64,000 nt of DNA from DASWJS01 sp036397035 (GCA_036397035.1 DASWJS010000027.1:1-64000), one strand, 5' to 3'; shown: positions 34,686 through 43,664, counted from the first letter of the stretch. Notes: a model not told the origin generated them from the letters alone. Made by a program: numbers and translations.

Positions 34686-35498
34686 CTACCGGCGCCGCTT
34701 CGCGGCCTTGCGCTTCACGGGCTTGCGCCGGGCCGCAGGCTTGCGCTTCACGGGCTTGCGCTTGGCCGCGGGCTTGCGCCTCGCCGTGCCCTTCTTCTTC
34801 GCCGCGGCCTTGCGCTTCGGGGCGGGCTTGGACGCTCGCTTTGCCTTGGCGCGGGGCTTGCGGCTCGCGGCCGCGGCGCGCGCCGGGGCGACCCAGCCGA
34901 TGTCCAGCGCGAGCTTGTTGAGCGGCGTGACCTCCCTCGTGCGCGGGTCGAACTCCCAGCGGGCGACGTGCGACCGGCCGCGGAAGGGGAACTTGAAGGA
35001 CAGCACCCACGGCTCGCCTTCCTCGCGAGTCGCGTTCCAGGCGGCGGCGAACGCGTCGTCGTCCAGGACCACCCGGCGCGCGCGCAGGTTCATCTCGACC
35101 GAGTCGCCCAGCGACAACGCCGACATGCCGAGCCGCTGCTTCTCGACGAACAGCGCCTGGGCGTCGTTGATGATCTCGACGCGCTCGTACAGCACCGGTT
35201 GATAGAAGCGCTCGACGTAGTCGACGTCGACGCCGGCCGCGGTCGCGACCTGGTCCGGCGGGAGCCCGGCGCGCAACTGACGCTGGATCTCCGGAGGCGA
35301 GAACTTCGACCGGCTCCGGACGGGCAGCTCGACGAGATCCTTGCGGGCCTTCCGGCGTTCGTCGAAGACGTCTTCGAGTACGCCGACAAGCCTGCGGTCG
35401 ATGGCGAGCACATGACTGCCGTGCTTGCCGCGCGGCTTGTTGCTGAGGATGAGCTTCTCGTTGTCCGCCGAAGCCCCGACGACGCGAAGCTTGATCAC
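34686..35498 (-). CDS. sepH: SepH-like septation protein
   Basis: Residues 1-170 match the actinobacterial SepH/DUF3071 domain: 'LRVVGASADNEKLIL' at the start, a 'HVLAIDRRL' strand and a helix-turn-helix ('SPPEIQRQLRAGLPPDQVATAAGVDVDYVERFYQPVL'-type region, about 67-105). Streptomyces and mycobacterial SepH bind FtsZ and promote Z-ring assembly. The C-terminal 55 residues are a long histone-like Lys/Arg/Ala/Pro tail with repeated KRKP units, which suggests nucleic-acid or membrane contact. GTG 35498 follows AAAGGG. Confidence 0.88.
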   Translation of the reverse strand: MIKLRVVGASADNEKLILSNKPRGKHGSHVLAIDRRLVGVLEDVFDERRKARKDLVELPVRSRSKFSPPEIQRQLRAGLPPDQVATAAGVDVDYVERFYQPVLYERVEIINDAQALFVEKQRLGMSALSLGDSVEMNLRARRVVLDDDAFAAAWNATREEGEPWVLSFKFPFRGRSHVARWEFDPRTREVTPLNKLALDIGWVAPARAAAASRKPRAKAKRASKPAPKRKAAAKKKGTARRKPAAKRKPVKRKPAARRKPVKRKAAKRRR

Positions 35499-35580
35499 CG
35501 GATCCCTTTGGTCACGGGGGCATTCTTGCCGAGCACCCCCGACCGGGCAAGCATCCTCGCACGTCAGGCCTCGTACGGGC

Positions 35581-35778
35581 TCAGCCGGAGCGGCGCAGCT
35601 TCACCTCCGGGATCAGCCCGCCGTCGGCGAGCGCGCGTATCGCCCGCTCCTCGGCCACGTCGAACACGACCGCACCCGCGGGCTTGTCGACGAGGTACGC
35701 CACGATGCAGTCCTCGCACTCCCGCTCGTCCGTCCGCTTCGGGCACCGCTCGCAGTCGATCACGTAGGTCGCCGTCAT
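35581..35778 (-). CDS. Small four-Cys protein
   Basis: ATG 35778 is preceded by an excellent AAGGAGGTGG. The 65-residue product begins MTATYVIDCERCPKR and holds two CxxC pairs (CERC and CEDC) in the first 30 residues, likely a zinc knuckle. A short hydrophobic beta segment follows. The family was not recognised. The strong ribosome site suggests high expression. Confidence 0.65.
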   Translation of the reverse strand: MTATYVIDCERCPKRTDERECEDCIVAYLVDKPAGAVVFDVAEERAIRALADGGLIPEVKLRRSG

Positions 35779-35847
35779 CGCTCCACCTCCTTCGACCACG
35801 ACGATAGAGGGTGGGTGGGACAGCCTCCCCGACCAGCGGGAACGGCG

Positions 35848-37029
35848 TCAGAGGATGCCTGCGGCTCGCATCCGGGCGATCGCGCCGGCGTCGTAGCCCC
35901 CGGCCGCGAGCACCTGGTCGGTGTGCTCGCCGAACCCCGGCGGGGGCGCCCCGCGCGCGGGCGGCTCGCCGGCGAAGCGGACCGGGTTGCCGATCGTGGC
36001 GACCAGGCCGCTCGGCAGCGGCGTCTCGACGATCATGCCCCGCGCGCGGAGCTGCGGGTCCTGGTAGGCCTCGGCCACGGTCTTGACCGGCCCCACGCAG
36101 GCCTCGAGGTGCTCCAGCTCCGCCATCCATTCGTCGCGCGTGCGCGTGCGGAAGATCTCCTTCAAGCGCTCGATCATCGCGCACTGCTCGTCGCCCTCCA
36201 CGAACTGCCGCTCTGCGAACTCCGGCACGCCGAGCACCTCGCACAGCGCGATGAAGAACTGCGGCTCGAGCGCGCCGACGGTGATCCACCTCCCGTCGGC
36301 CGCCTCGTAGGGGTGATAGCAGGCGTAGGCGCCCGACAGGCGCATGGCGCCGCGCCTGGGAATTTCGCCGGTGAGGGCGTACGCGGCGCCGTGGATGCTG
36401 AGCCAGGAGAACGCGCCGTCCATCATCGAGATGTCCACGAAGCGGCCTCGGCCGGTGCGCTCGCGCTCGGCCAGCGCGGCGAGGATCCCGGTCGAGGCCA
36501 TCAGTCCCCCGCCGCCGACGTCGGCGATCTGCACCCCGGGGACGACCGGCGGCCCGTCCAGCTCGCCGATCACGTCCAGCACGCCCGCGTAGCCGAGGTA
36601 GTTCTGGTCGTGCCCCGCGCGGTCGCGATAGGGCCCGTCCTGCCCGTAGCCGGTGATCGCGCAATAGACGAGCCGCTCGTTCTCCTCGGTCAGCGTCTCG
36701 AAGCCGACGCCGAGCCGCTCCATCACGCCCGGCCGGAACGACTCGACCAGCACGTCGGCCTCGCGAACCAGCCGCTTCAGCACGCCCGGCCCCTCGGCGT
36801 GCTTCAGGTTCAGCGTGATCGATCGCTTGCCCCGGTTGAGCGCGAGGTGCCCGGCCGAGACCTCGTCGCGCTCGGGCGGCATCCAGCGGATGTAGTCGCC
36901 GCCGCCCGGCTGCTCGACCTTGATCACGTCGGCGCCGAGGTCGGCCAGCAGCAGCGTGCAGTAGCCGCCGGGAAGCAGGCGCGTCAGGTCGAGCACCCGA
37001 AGGTGCGAAAGCGGACGCTCATCGGTCAC
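35848..37029 (-). CDS. Alpha-methylacyl-CoA racemase-like class III CoA transferase
   Basis: GTG 37029 follows GAGGAGGGG and gives 393 residues. The CaiB/BaiF fold is clear: 'VLDLTRLLPGGYCTLLLADLGADVIKVE' at the start and 'NRGKRSITLNLKH'. The AMACR-type catalytic motif GHDQNYLGYAGVLD near residue 125 and IADVGGGGLMAS near residue 155 favour an acyl-CoA racemase over a CoA transferase. Such enzymes invert 2-methylacyl-CoA esters during branched-chain fatty acid breakdown. Confidence 0.87.
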   Translation of the reverse strand: MTDERPLSHLRVLDLTRLLPGGYCTLLLADLGADVIKVEQPGGGDYIRWMPPERDEVSAGHLALNRGKRSITLNLKHAEGPGVLKRLVREADVLVESFRPGVMERLGVGFETLTEENERLVYCAITGYGQDGPYRDRAGHDQNYLGYAGVLDVIGELDGPPVVPGVQIADVGGGGLMASTGILAALAERERTGRGRFVDISMMDGAFSWLSIHGAAYALTGEIPRRGAMRLSGAYACYHPYEAADGRWITVGALEPQFFIALCEVLGVPEFAERQFVEGDEQCAMIERLKEIFRTRTRDEWMAELEHLEACVGPVKTVAEAYQDPQLRARGMIVETPLPSGLVATIGNPVRFAGEPPARGAPPPGFGEHTDQVLAAGGYDAGAIARMRAAGIL

Positions 37030-37098
37030 GTGTTCCCCTCCTCGGTCGGCTGGGGACCCGAGCGTAACCGGCCCGCCCGCGGCTCGTTCATCCGTTCG

Positions 37099-38256
37099 AT
37101 GCGCCGGACCTGCACGGCTCTGCTGATCGCGCTCGCGGCATCGAGCGCGCCGGCGCTCGCCGCCGCCGAACCCCTCCCGTTCCTGTGGGTGAAGGAGCGG
37201 ACCGTCATCGAGCGCGACTCGGGCGTCAGGAGGACGTGGATACCGGTGTCGGTGGATGCGTCCCCGCGACCCGTCACCGTTTCCTACCGAACCGTCAAGG
37301 ACACGGCGCGCCCCGGACGGGACTATCGCAGCACGACCGGGCGCCTGCGTTTCGATCCATATCAGACCCGCCGCTCGATTCCCGTCGAGATCCTCGGGGA
37401 CCTGAAGGACGAGCGAGAGTTCGAGTGGTTCTGGATCGAGCTGTTCGACCCAACGGGTGCACGGGTGACCTACCCGACGCGCGTCCTGATCCAGGACAAC
37501 GAGCAAGCCGTCGTGGACCTGGAGTCGAAGTCGGTCGTGGAAGGATCGGCCTCGCAGACGGTCACGATGAGCCTGCGGCGGTACGGACCCGCGGAACGCC
37601 GCGCGCGGTTTGCGATCCGCAGCGGGCGGTACCCCTGGCCCACGGGTCAGACGGCGGTTCCCGGATGGGATTACGAACCCGTGCTCGCCGTCGTCGCCAT
37701 GGCGCCGGGAGTCCGCGTCGCAACCTTCGAAGTGACGGTGCTCGGCGACGACTTGGGCGAGCGCGACGAAGATATCGCCTTCGACGTGCTCGCGATGGAC
37801 GACGCGCGCATGCGCACGGTCGGGATGCTCACGATCCAGAACGACGACGGCGAGCGGCCCGCGCTCAACCCGATCGGGTTGATTCGGTACCCATCTGGTC
37901 TGGCGGAAGGACTCGTCTACCCGAACCAGGTCGCAGGCTTCGAGGTCTGGCTCGACGAGCCCGCCGCCGAGCCGATCGAGGTCCGGTACCAGACCGAAGA
38001 CGAAACTGCGGCAGGCGGACTGGACTACCGCCCGCGGACGGGGACCTACAGCACGGACCCCTACGGCGGGACGCAGGAGGACCTGGTCGTCTTCGAGCCG
38101 GGTGAGCAGATGAAGACCATCGGGGTCTACACCTCGGAACGACCCTGCCCCGTGCTCGAGGGCCGCATCCGGACCTTCCTGCTCCACCTCGTCCTGCCGT
38201 CGAACGCCTCCGTCGGGCTTGGAACGCAACAGGTCCAGATGGCCACGTACTGCTGA
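37099..38256 (+). CDS. Secreted protein with Calx-beta repeats
   Basis: ATG 37099 starts a 385-residue protein with a signal peptide (cleaved near ALAAAEP). Three Calx-beta domains follow, each with a run like 'Y.T...TA..G.DY....G.L.F.PY' and a 'R.I.V.I.GD...E..E.F...L' strand. Cysteines sit near the C-terminus. Calx-beta domains bind calcium and mediate adhesion. It is divergent from the AMACR-like gene, and probably secreted or wall-associated. Confidence 0.78.
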   Translation: MRRTCTALLIALAASSAPALAAAEPLPFLWVKERTVIERDSGVRRTWIPVSVDASPRPVTVSYRTVKDTARPGRDYRSTTGRLRFDPYQTRRSIPVEILGDLKDEREFEWFWIELFDPTGARVTYPTRVLIQDNEQAVVDLESKSVVEGSASQTVTMSLRRYGPAERRARFAIRSGRYPWPTGQTAVPGWDYEPVLAVVAMAPGVRVATFEVTVLGDDLGERDEDIAFDVLAMDDARMRTVGMLTIQNDDGERPALNPIGLIRYPSGLAEGLVYPNQVAGFEVWLDEPAAEPIEVRYQTEDETAAGGLDYRPRTGTYSTDPYGGTQEDLVVFEPGEQMKTIGVYTSERPCPVLEGRIRTFLLHLVLPSNASVGLGTQQVQMATYC

Positions 38257-38260
38257 GTCC

Positions 38261-38494
38261 CTACGACTCCTCGGCGCCGACTCGGGCGACGACTTCGATC
38301 TGATCCGCGCTGCCGCACCAGCGGCAGGCGACTCGCTCGACCTGCTCCTCCAGGACTTCCTCTTCCTCGACGTGCGGCTCCCCGTCGAGGGAGTAGTGAA
38401 CGAACTGGCGGGTGCGCCGGCGAGCCTCGACGTCGAAGCGGGTGAGGTTGCCGCACGCGGCGCAGCGGTAACGAGTCCGATCGTCGTTCGGCAT
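38261..38494 (-). CDS. Small zinc-finger protein
   Basis: The 77-residue product has two CxxC pairs (CAAC and CRWC) separated by about 45 residues, an acidic middle (VEEEEVLEEQ) and a charged N-terminus. Zinc binding is likely. Its function is unknown. It is divergent from the LexA-controlled nuclease gene. Confidence 0.6.
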   Translation of the reverse strand: MPNDDRTRYRCAACGNLTRFDVEARRRTRQFVHYSLDGEPHVEEEEVLEEQVERVACRWCGSADQIEVVARVGAEES

Positions 38495-38572
38495 CGGCGG
38501 CGAGTATAGGCCCTCCGACCTGCGACTTCACCCGCATGTCCCCGGCGGATGACATCGTGCGCCCGTCATGCT

Positions 38573-38600
38573 TGCCACCGAACGTATGTTCGAGTACGAT
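38573..38600 (+). promoter_or_regulatory. LexA-controlled promoter of the DnaQ-UvrC-like gene
   Basis: A -35 TTGCCA (38573-38578), a 16-base spacer and a -10 TACGAT (38595-38600) form a good promoter. The spacer begins with CGAACGTATGTTCG (38579-38592), a perfect palindrome matching the CGAAC-N4-GTTCG SOS box of LexA in Gram-positive bacteria. LexA bound here would block RNA polymerase. Confidence 0.8.
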
Positions 38601-38609
38601 GCGGCCGGC

Positions 38610-40298
38610 ATGGTGGTCGCCGCGCCGGAGTCTCCCCCAGGAACTCAACCGGCGCGGACCCCACCGGCCGCTCGAGCGGCTGTGTCGGCGCTTCCGTGGG
38701 CGGCGGCGCCGATGCAGCGCTCGTTCGACGACCTGGGGACCGCGCTCGTCGACACCACCTTCTGCGTCTTCGACCTGGAGACGACCGGCGGATCCCCCGA
38801 GTCCTGCCGCATCACCGAGGTGGGCGCGGTGAAGGTGCGCGGCGGCGCGGTGCTCGGCGAGTTCCAGTCGCTGGTCGACCCGGGCGTGCCGATCCCCCCG
38901 GCCATCACGATGCTGACCGGGATCACCGATCTCATGGTCGCCGGAGCCGAGCCGGTCGGGACCGTGCTCCCCGCGTTCCTGGAGTTCGCCGGCGGCGCGA
39001 CCCTGGTGGCGCACAACGCGTCCTTCGACACGCGCTTCGTCGCGGCGAACCTCGTGCGCCACGGGTACGCGGCGATGGAGAACCCGGTCGTGTGCACCGT
39101 CCGGCTCGCGCGCCGGCTCGTCCGCGACGAGGTCCGCAACCTCAAGCTCGACACGCTCGCGCACGCGCTGCGCGCCCGCACGGCGCCTTCGCACCGCGCT
39201 CTGGCCGACGCGCGAGCCACCACCGACGTGTTCCACGCGCTGCTCGAACGGTGCGGCGGCTACGGCGTGACGCACCTCGACGACCTGCTGTGGTTCCAGA
39301 GCGCGCGCGGCCATCCGTCCTACGCGAAGGTGACGCTGGCCCAGAGCCTGCCGCGCGCGCGGGGCGTGTACCTGTTTCGCGGCGACGGCGGCCGCGTGCT
39401 CTACGTCGGCAAGGCGGCCGACCTGCGCGCTCGCGTCCGTTCCTACTTCGGCGGCGACCAGCGCAAACGAGTGGACGACTTGCTGCGCGAGGTCCGCCGG
39501 GTCGACCACGTCGTGTGCGCATCCGACCTGGAGGCGGCCGTGGTGGAGGCTCGTCTCATCCGCGCGCACGCGCCGCGCTACAACCGCGCACAGCGCGGCA
39601 CGCGCGCGCGCTGGTTCCTGCGGCTCACCGGCGAACGCTTCCCGCGCCTCACGATCGCGCGTGCCGGGCCCGGGCTCGGCCCGATGTCCCGAAGCGCCGC
39701 AGTCGCGGTGAAGGAGGCGCTGGAAGCCGCGACCGAGCTGCGCACGTGTACCGCGCGGCTGGGTGCGCGGCCCGCCGGCGGCGCGTGCGTTCGCGGCCAG
39801 ATCGGCCGCTGCCCGGCGCCCTGCGAACGCGCGATCGATCCGAAGGCATATGGGGCGATCGCCGATCCGGTCGCGCGAGCGCTCGACGGCGACCCGTCGG
39901 GGATCGTGGCGAGCCTCGCGCGCCGCATGGCCGTACTCGCGCGCGAGGACCGGTTCGAGGAGGCGGCCGAGACGCGCGCACGCCTGGAGGCGGTGATCGA
40001 GGCGGCGCGGTGGCGGCGCGAGACCGACGGCCTGCTTCGAGCGCGACGGCTCGTGCTGGGGATCGGCGGCTCCCGCGTCGAGATCGCGGGCGGCTTCGTC
40101 GCCACGGTCGACGATCGCCCGCCGGCGGCCGCACCCGACGACCATCCCGACGAGCCCCGCCTCGTCGCGGGATGGCTCGCCCGCAACCGCGCGCGCGTGC
40201 GCGTGCTCGCCTGCGACGAGGGATACGCGATGCCGCTCGCGGCGGGCTCGCTGATCGCACGCTGGCGCGAGCGTCTGAAACGCGCGCGCGACGCCTGA
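38610..40298 (+). CDS. DnaQ-type exonuclease fused to UvrC-like GIY-YIG nuclease
   Basis: The LexA site lies upstream, so the start must be ATG 38610 (leaderless, TSS about three bases upstream) or ATG 38712, near the usual family start MQRSFDDLG. The N-terminal DEDD exonuclease has FDLETTG (residues about 50 on), 'VAHNASFDTRF' and 'HRALADARAT'. The GIY-YIG part has 'GVYLFRG', 'LYVGKAADLRARV' and 'EAAVVEARLIRAHAPRYN'. Later 'RTCTARLGARPAGGACVRGQIGRCPAPC' resembles the UvrC Cys region. Actinobacterial homologues exist as single fused proteins. It is probably a damage-induced DNA repair nuclease. Confidence 0.88.
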   Translation: MVVAAPESPPGTQPARTPPAARAAVSALPWAAAPMQRSFDDLGTALVDTTFCVFDLETTGGSPESCRITEVGAVKVRGGAVLGEFQSLVDPGVPIPPAITMLTGITDLMVAGAEPVGTVLPAFLEFAGGATLVAHNASFDTRFVAANLVRHGYAAMENPVVCTVRLARRLVRDEVRNLKLDTLAHALRARTAPSHRALADARATTDVFHALLERCGGYGVTHLDDLLWFQSARGHPSYAKVTLAQSLPRARGVYLFRGDGGRVLYVGKAADLRARVRSYFGGDQRKRVDDLLREVRRVDHVVCASDLEAAVVEARLIRAHAPRYNRAQRGTRARWFLRLTGERFPRLTIARAGPGLGPMSRSAAVAVKEALEAATELRTCTARLGARPAGGACVRGQIGRCPAPCERAIDPKAYGAIADPVARALDGDPSGIVASLARRMAVLAREDRFEEAAETRARLEAVIEAARWRRETDGLLRARRLVLGIGGSRVEIAGGFVATVDDRPPAAAPDDHPDEPRLVAGWLARNRARVRVLACDEGYAMPLAAGSLIARWRERLKRARDA

Positions 40299-40328
40299 TA
40301 CCGTTCCCGCTCCGAGGGAGGGAACCGG

Positions 40329-41354
40329 ATGCGGCCGTGGTCGATCCAGCACGCGGGGCGATTCGTCCAGGACGTGATCGTCAGCGAGGCCCTGCGCGCG
40401 AACCCGCTCGGCGACCCGAACGTGCGCCCGATCCACGTCTACCTCCCGCCTGGCTACGACGAGGACCCGGGCCGCCGCTACCCCACCATCTACGAGATCC
40501 AGGGCCTGACCGGCCAGGTCGACATGTGGTTCAACCGCGACGCCTTCCGCCCGACGTTCCCCGAGATGCTCGACGAGCTGTTCGCGAGCGGCAGGGCGCC
40601 GGCGACGATCGTCGTCTTCCCCGACTGCTGGACCTCGATCGGCGGCTCGCAGTTCATCGACTCGCCGGGGACCGGCAGGTATCACACCTACCTGTGCGAC
40701 GAGGTCGTCCCGTGGGTGGACGCGCACTTCCGCACGCTCGCCTTGCCCGAACATCGCGGGATCGCCGGGAAGTCCAGCGGCGGCTACGGCGCGATGGTGA
40801 CGCCGATGCTCCGCCCGGACGTGTTCGGCGGGCTCGCGACGCACGCGGGCGACGCGCTGTTCGAAGTCTGCTACCTGCCCGAGTTCCGTGAAAGCGCGCG
40901 AGCGCTCCGCGACGACTACGCGGGTTCCTACGACAACTTCTGGGCCGACTTCCGGTCGCGACCGGCGATGACGAAGAAGACCGACGGCGTGCTGCTGAAC
41001 TGCTGGTGCATGGCGGCGTGTTATTCCGCCGACCCCGACGGCACGGTGAACCTGCCGTTCGACACCGCGACCGGCGCGCTGATCCCCGACGTCTGGGAGC
41101 GCTGGCTCGCCTGGGACCCGGTCCGGATGGTTCCCGGCCACGCCGACGCGCTGCGGGACATGCGAGCGATCTTCGTCGACGGCGGCACGAAGGACGAGTG
41201 GTTCCTCGAGCTGGGGGCCGAGGCGTTCCGGCGCGCGCTCGCCGCGATCGGCGTGACCGACGTTCGCTTCGAGCTGTTCGACGCGGGCCACATGGGCATC
41301 AACTATCGCTACCCGATCAGCCTGCGCTACCTCGCGGAAAGGCTCACCCCGTGA
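40329..41354 (+). CDS. Alpha/beta-hydrolase esterase
   Basis: ATG 40329 follows GGGAGGGAA. The 341 residues show the esterase D-like fold: 'PIHVYLPPGYDEDPGRRYPTIYEIQG', nucleophile motif GKSSGGYGAM near residue 155, an Asp in 'FVDGGTKDEW' and His in 'FDAGHMG'. The substrate is unknown; similar proteins hydrolyse polyhydroxyalkanoate or aryl esters. Its stop overlaps the SDR start by four bases. Confidence 0.82.
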   Translation: MRPWSIQHAGRFVQDVIVSEALRANPLGDPNVRPIHVYLPPGYDEDPGRRYPTIYEIQGLTGQVDMWFNRDAFRPTFPEMLDELFASGRAPATIVVFPDCWTSIGGSQFIDSPGTGRYHTYLCDEVVPWVDAHFRTLALPEHRGIAGKSSGGYGAMVTPMLRPDVFGGLATHAGDALFEVCYLPEFRESARALRDDYAGSYDNFWADFRSRPAMTKKTDGVLLNCWCMAACYSADPDGTVNLPFDTATGALIPDVWERWLAWDPVRMVPGHADALRDMRAIFVDGGTKDEWFLELGAEAFRRALAAIGVTDVRFELFDAGHMGINYRYPISLRYLAERLTP

Positions 41355-42115
41355 GCGACTTGTTCTCCGTGGACGGCAAGAACGTCGTCGTGACCGGCGG
41401 CTCGCGCGGCATCGGGCTGATGATCGCGCGCGGCTTCGTCGAGGGCGGCGCGAACGTGGTCATCTCCTCGCGCAAGGCCGAGGTGTGCGACGCGGTCGCC
41501 GCCGAGCTGGGCTGCCTGTCCGTCCCCGCCGACCTGTCCGCCATGGCGGGCGTGGAGCGGCTCGTGGAAGGCGTGACCGAGCGCTGGGACCGCCTCGACG
41601 TGCTCGTCAACAACGCGGGCGCCGCGTGGGGCGCGCCGCTGGAGGACTTCCCCGAAGCGGGCTTCGACAAAGTCTGGACGCTCAACGTCAAGGGCCTCTT
41701 CTACACGACGGTCAAGTTCCTGCCCCTGCTGCGAAAGGCGGCCGGCGCCGACGACCCCGCGCGCGTGATCAACATCGGCTCGATCGACGGCATCCGCGTG
41801 CCGTGGTTCCCGAACTATCCGTACTCGGCCGCGAAGGCCGGCGTGCACATGCTGACCCGGCACCTGGCGCACACGCTCGTCGGCGAGCACATCACCGTGA
41901 ACGCGATCGCGCCCGGTCTGTTCCCGAGCCAGATGACCAAGGCGATCTACGCCGACGAGGCGATGGCGGCGGTCGCCCGCGAGGGGATCCCGATGGGCCG
42001 TGACGGCCGGCCGGACGACATGGCCGGCGCGGCGATCTACCTGTCCTCGCGCGCGGGCTCCTACCTGACCGGCGCGGTCATCCCGGTCGACGGCGGCGTC
42101 TCGACCCGCGGCTGA
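41351..42115 (+). CDS. Short-chain dehydrogenase/reductase
   Basis: The start is GTG 41351 (GTGA overlap), giving 254 residues. The cofactor motif is TGGSRGIG, NNAG lies near residue 82, and the catalytic YPYSAAKAG contains the YxxxK. 'INIGSIDG' carries the Ser. The closest relatives are 3-oxoacyl-ACP reductase or RhlG-type enzymes. It is co-transcribed with the esterase, so the pair probably acts on one oxo- or hydroxy-ester substrate. Confidence 0.87.
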   Translation: MSDLFSVDGKNVVVTGGSRGIGLMIARGFVEGGANVVISSRKAEVCDAVAAELGCLSVPADLSAMAGVERLVEGVTERWDRLDVLVNNAGAAWGAPLEDFPEAGFDKVWTLNVKGLFYTTVKFLPLLRKAAGADDPARVINIGSIDGIRVPWFPNYPYSAAKAGVHMLTRHLAHTLVGEHITVNAIAPGLFPSQMTKAIYADEAMAAVAREGIPMGRDGRPDDMAGAAIYLSSRAGSYLTGAVIPVDGGVSTRG

Positions 42116-42154
42116 CCCGGGGCACGTCCGAGCGGCGGCTTGCGTCCCGGCCGC

Positions 42155-43180
42155 TCAGCCCGCAACCCGCGCCGAAACCTCGCGCAGCGTTTCGAGCGCC
42201 CGCAGGGCCGCGCCCGAGTCGATCGCCTGGCGCGCGCGCGCCACGCCCTCGTCCATGTCGGCCGCGGCCCCGACGACGTAGAGCGCCGCGCCCGCGTTCA
42301 GCGCGACCGCCTCGCGCACGGGTCCCGTCTGCCCCTCCATCACGACGACCGCGATCGTGGCGTTGTCGGCGGGGCTTCCTCCGGCCAGGTCGCCCGCTGC
42401 CGACGTCGGGATGCCGAGCGCGCCCGGGTCGAGCGTCCACGGGCGCACGCCGCCGTCGATCTCCCACACCTTCGACGACGAGCCCGTGCTCAGCTCGTCG
42501 AGCCCGTCGTGCGACCGGAAGACCATCGCGTGCTTGGCCCCCAGGCGCAGCAGCGCCTCGGCGATGCGCGGCGCCATGTCCGCGTCGCTGCAGCCCACGG
42601 TTTGATACTCCGCGCCCGCGGGGTTCGTCAGCGGCCCGAGGAAGTTGAATACCGTCGGCACGCCGAGCTCGCGGCGGACCGGTCCCGCGTGCTTCATGGC
42701 CGGGTGGAAGGCGGGCGCGAAGCAGAAGCCGATGCCGGCCTCCTCGATGCACGCGGCGACGCCGTCCGGCCCGACCTCCAGCGTCACGCCGAGCGCCTCC
42801 AGCAGGTCGGCCGACCCGCACGTGGACGACGCGGCGCGGTTCCCGTGCTTGGCGACCTTCACGCCGGCTCCTGCCACGACGAGCGCGGCCATCGTCGAGA
42901 TGTTGACCGTTCCGGCGCCGTCGCCGCCCGTCCCGCAGGTGTCGACGACCGGCCCGTCGTAGGGGACCTTCAGCGAGAACTCCCGCATCACCCGCGCGAG
43001 GCCGGTGATCTCGTCCACCGTCTCGCCCTTGGCTCGCAGCGCCACCAGGAACCCGCCGATCTGCCCCGCCGTCGCCTCCCCCGACATGATCGAGCGCATC
43101 GCCGCGCCCGCCCGCTCCTCGTCGAGGTTCTCGCCTCTCACGAGCATTGCAAGCGTTTCGGGCCACGTGAACGAAGACAT
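42155..43180 (-). CDS. trpD: Anthranilate phosphoribosyltransferase
   Basis: This 341-residue enzyme transfers phosphoribose to anthranilate in tryptophan synthesis. The PRPP-binding motif DTCGTGGDG (about 82-90), 'KHGNRAASSTCGSADLLEALG', and 'LGPLTNPAG' are typical. ATG 43180 is chosen. A TATACT -10 ends nine bases before it. The other trp genes are not in the window. Confidence 0.94.
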   Translation of the reverse strand: MSSFTWPETLAMLVRGENLDEERAGAAMRSIMSGEATAGQIGGFLVALRAKGETVDEITGLARVMREFSLKVPYDGPVVDTCGTGGDGAGTVNISTMAALVVAGAGVKVAKHGNRAASSTCGSADLLEALGVTLEVGPDGVAACIEEAGIGFCFAPAFHPAMKHAGPVRRELGVPTVFNFLGPLTNPAGAEYQTVGCSDADMAPRIAEALLRLGAKHAMVFRSHDGLDELSTGSSSKVWEIDGGVRPWTLDPGALGIPTSAAGDLAGGSPADNATIAVVVMEGQTGPVREAVALNAGAALYVVGAAADMDEGVARARQAIDSGAALRALETLREVSARVAG

Positions 43181-43189
43181 GAGCAACGC

Positions 43190-43219
43190 AGTATAGGCGC
43201 GGCCCTCCGGGGCTATCCT
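43190..43219. promoter_or_regulatory. Divergent -10 boxes of trpD and the RpiB-like gene
   Basis: On the minus strand TATACT (43190-43195) lies 9 bases before trpD. On the plus strand TATCCT (43214-43219) lies 7 bases before ATG 43227. No Shine-Dalgarno precedes either start, so both transcripts are probably leaderless. Confidence 0.5.
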
Positions 43220-43226
43220 GCGAATC

Positions 43227-43664
43227 ATGAAGCTCGCCGTGGGGGGTGACGCGCGCAACGCGGTGACCGACTTCGTGCTGGGCGAGCTTCGCGCGCGCGG
43301 CCACGACGTCGTGCTCGCGATCGGCCCGGCCGGCGGTCGCGACGAGGAATGGGCGGACGTCGGGCGCGGCGTCGCGGAGGCCGTCGCCGCGGGCGAGGCC
43401 GATCAGGGAGTCGTGTTCTGCTGGACCGGCACCGGGGTGACGATGGCCGCCAACAAGGTGCGCGGCGCGCGGGCGGCGCTGTGCACCGACGCCGGCCAGG
43501 CCCGCGGCGCGCGCATGTACAACGACGCGAACGTCCTCGGCATGAGCCTGCGGCTCACCAGCGAGCAGCTCGCGCGCGAGATCCTGGACGCGTGGTTCGA
43601 CCAGACCGAAATCGACCCCGCCGAGGCCGCCAACATCGACAAGGTCAAGCAGACGGATCGCTGA
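43227..43664 (+). CDS. Divergent RpiB/LacAB-family sugar-phosphate isomerase
   Basis: The 145 residues have the RpiB fold. The catalytic Cys is kept (FCWTGTGVTMAANK, near residue 71), and the end resembles RpiB ('NDANVLGMSLRLTSEQLAREILDAWF'). Two histidines important in RpiB are replaced: DH at the start is DA (GGDARN), and the HND motif is Tyr98-ND. Function in ribose-5-phosphate isomerisation is therefore doubtful; another aldose/ketose substrate is likely. It overlaps the convergent DUF72 gene by 20 bases. Confidence 0.78.
   Translation: MKLAVGGDARNAVTDFVLGELRARGHDVVLAIGPAGGRDEEWADVGRGVAEAVAAGEADQGVVFCWTGTGVTMAANKVRGARAALCTDAGQARGARMYNDANVLGMSLRLTSEQLAREILDAWFDQTEIDPAEAANIDKVKQTDR

Noticed and set aside
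38568..38609. Earlier start of the DnaQ-UvrC-like gene
   Set aside because: It would place the start inside the LexA-controlled promoter, so transcription could not include it.
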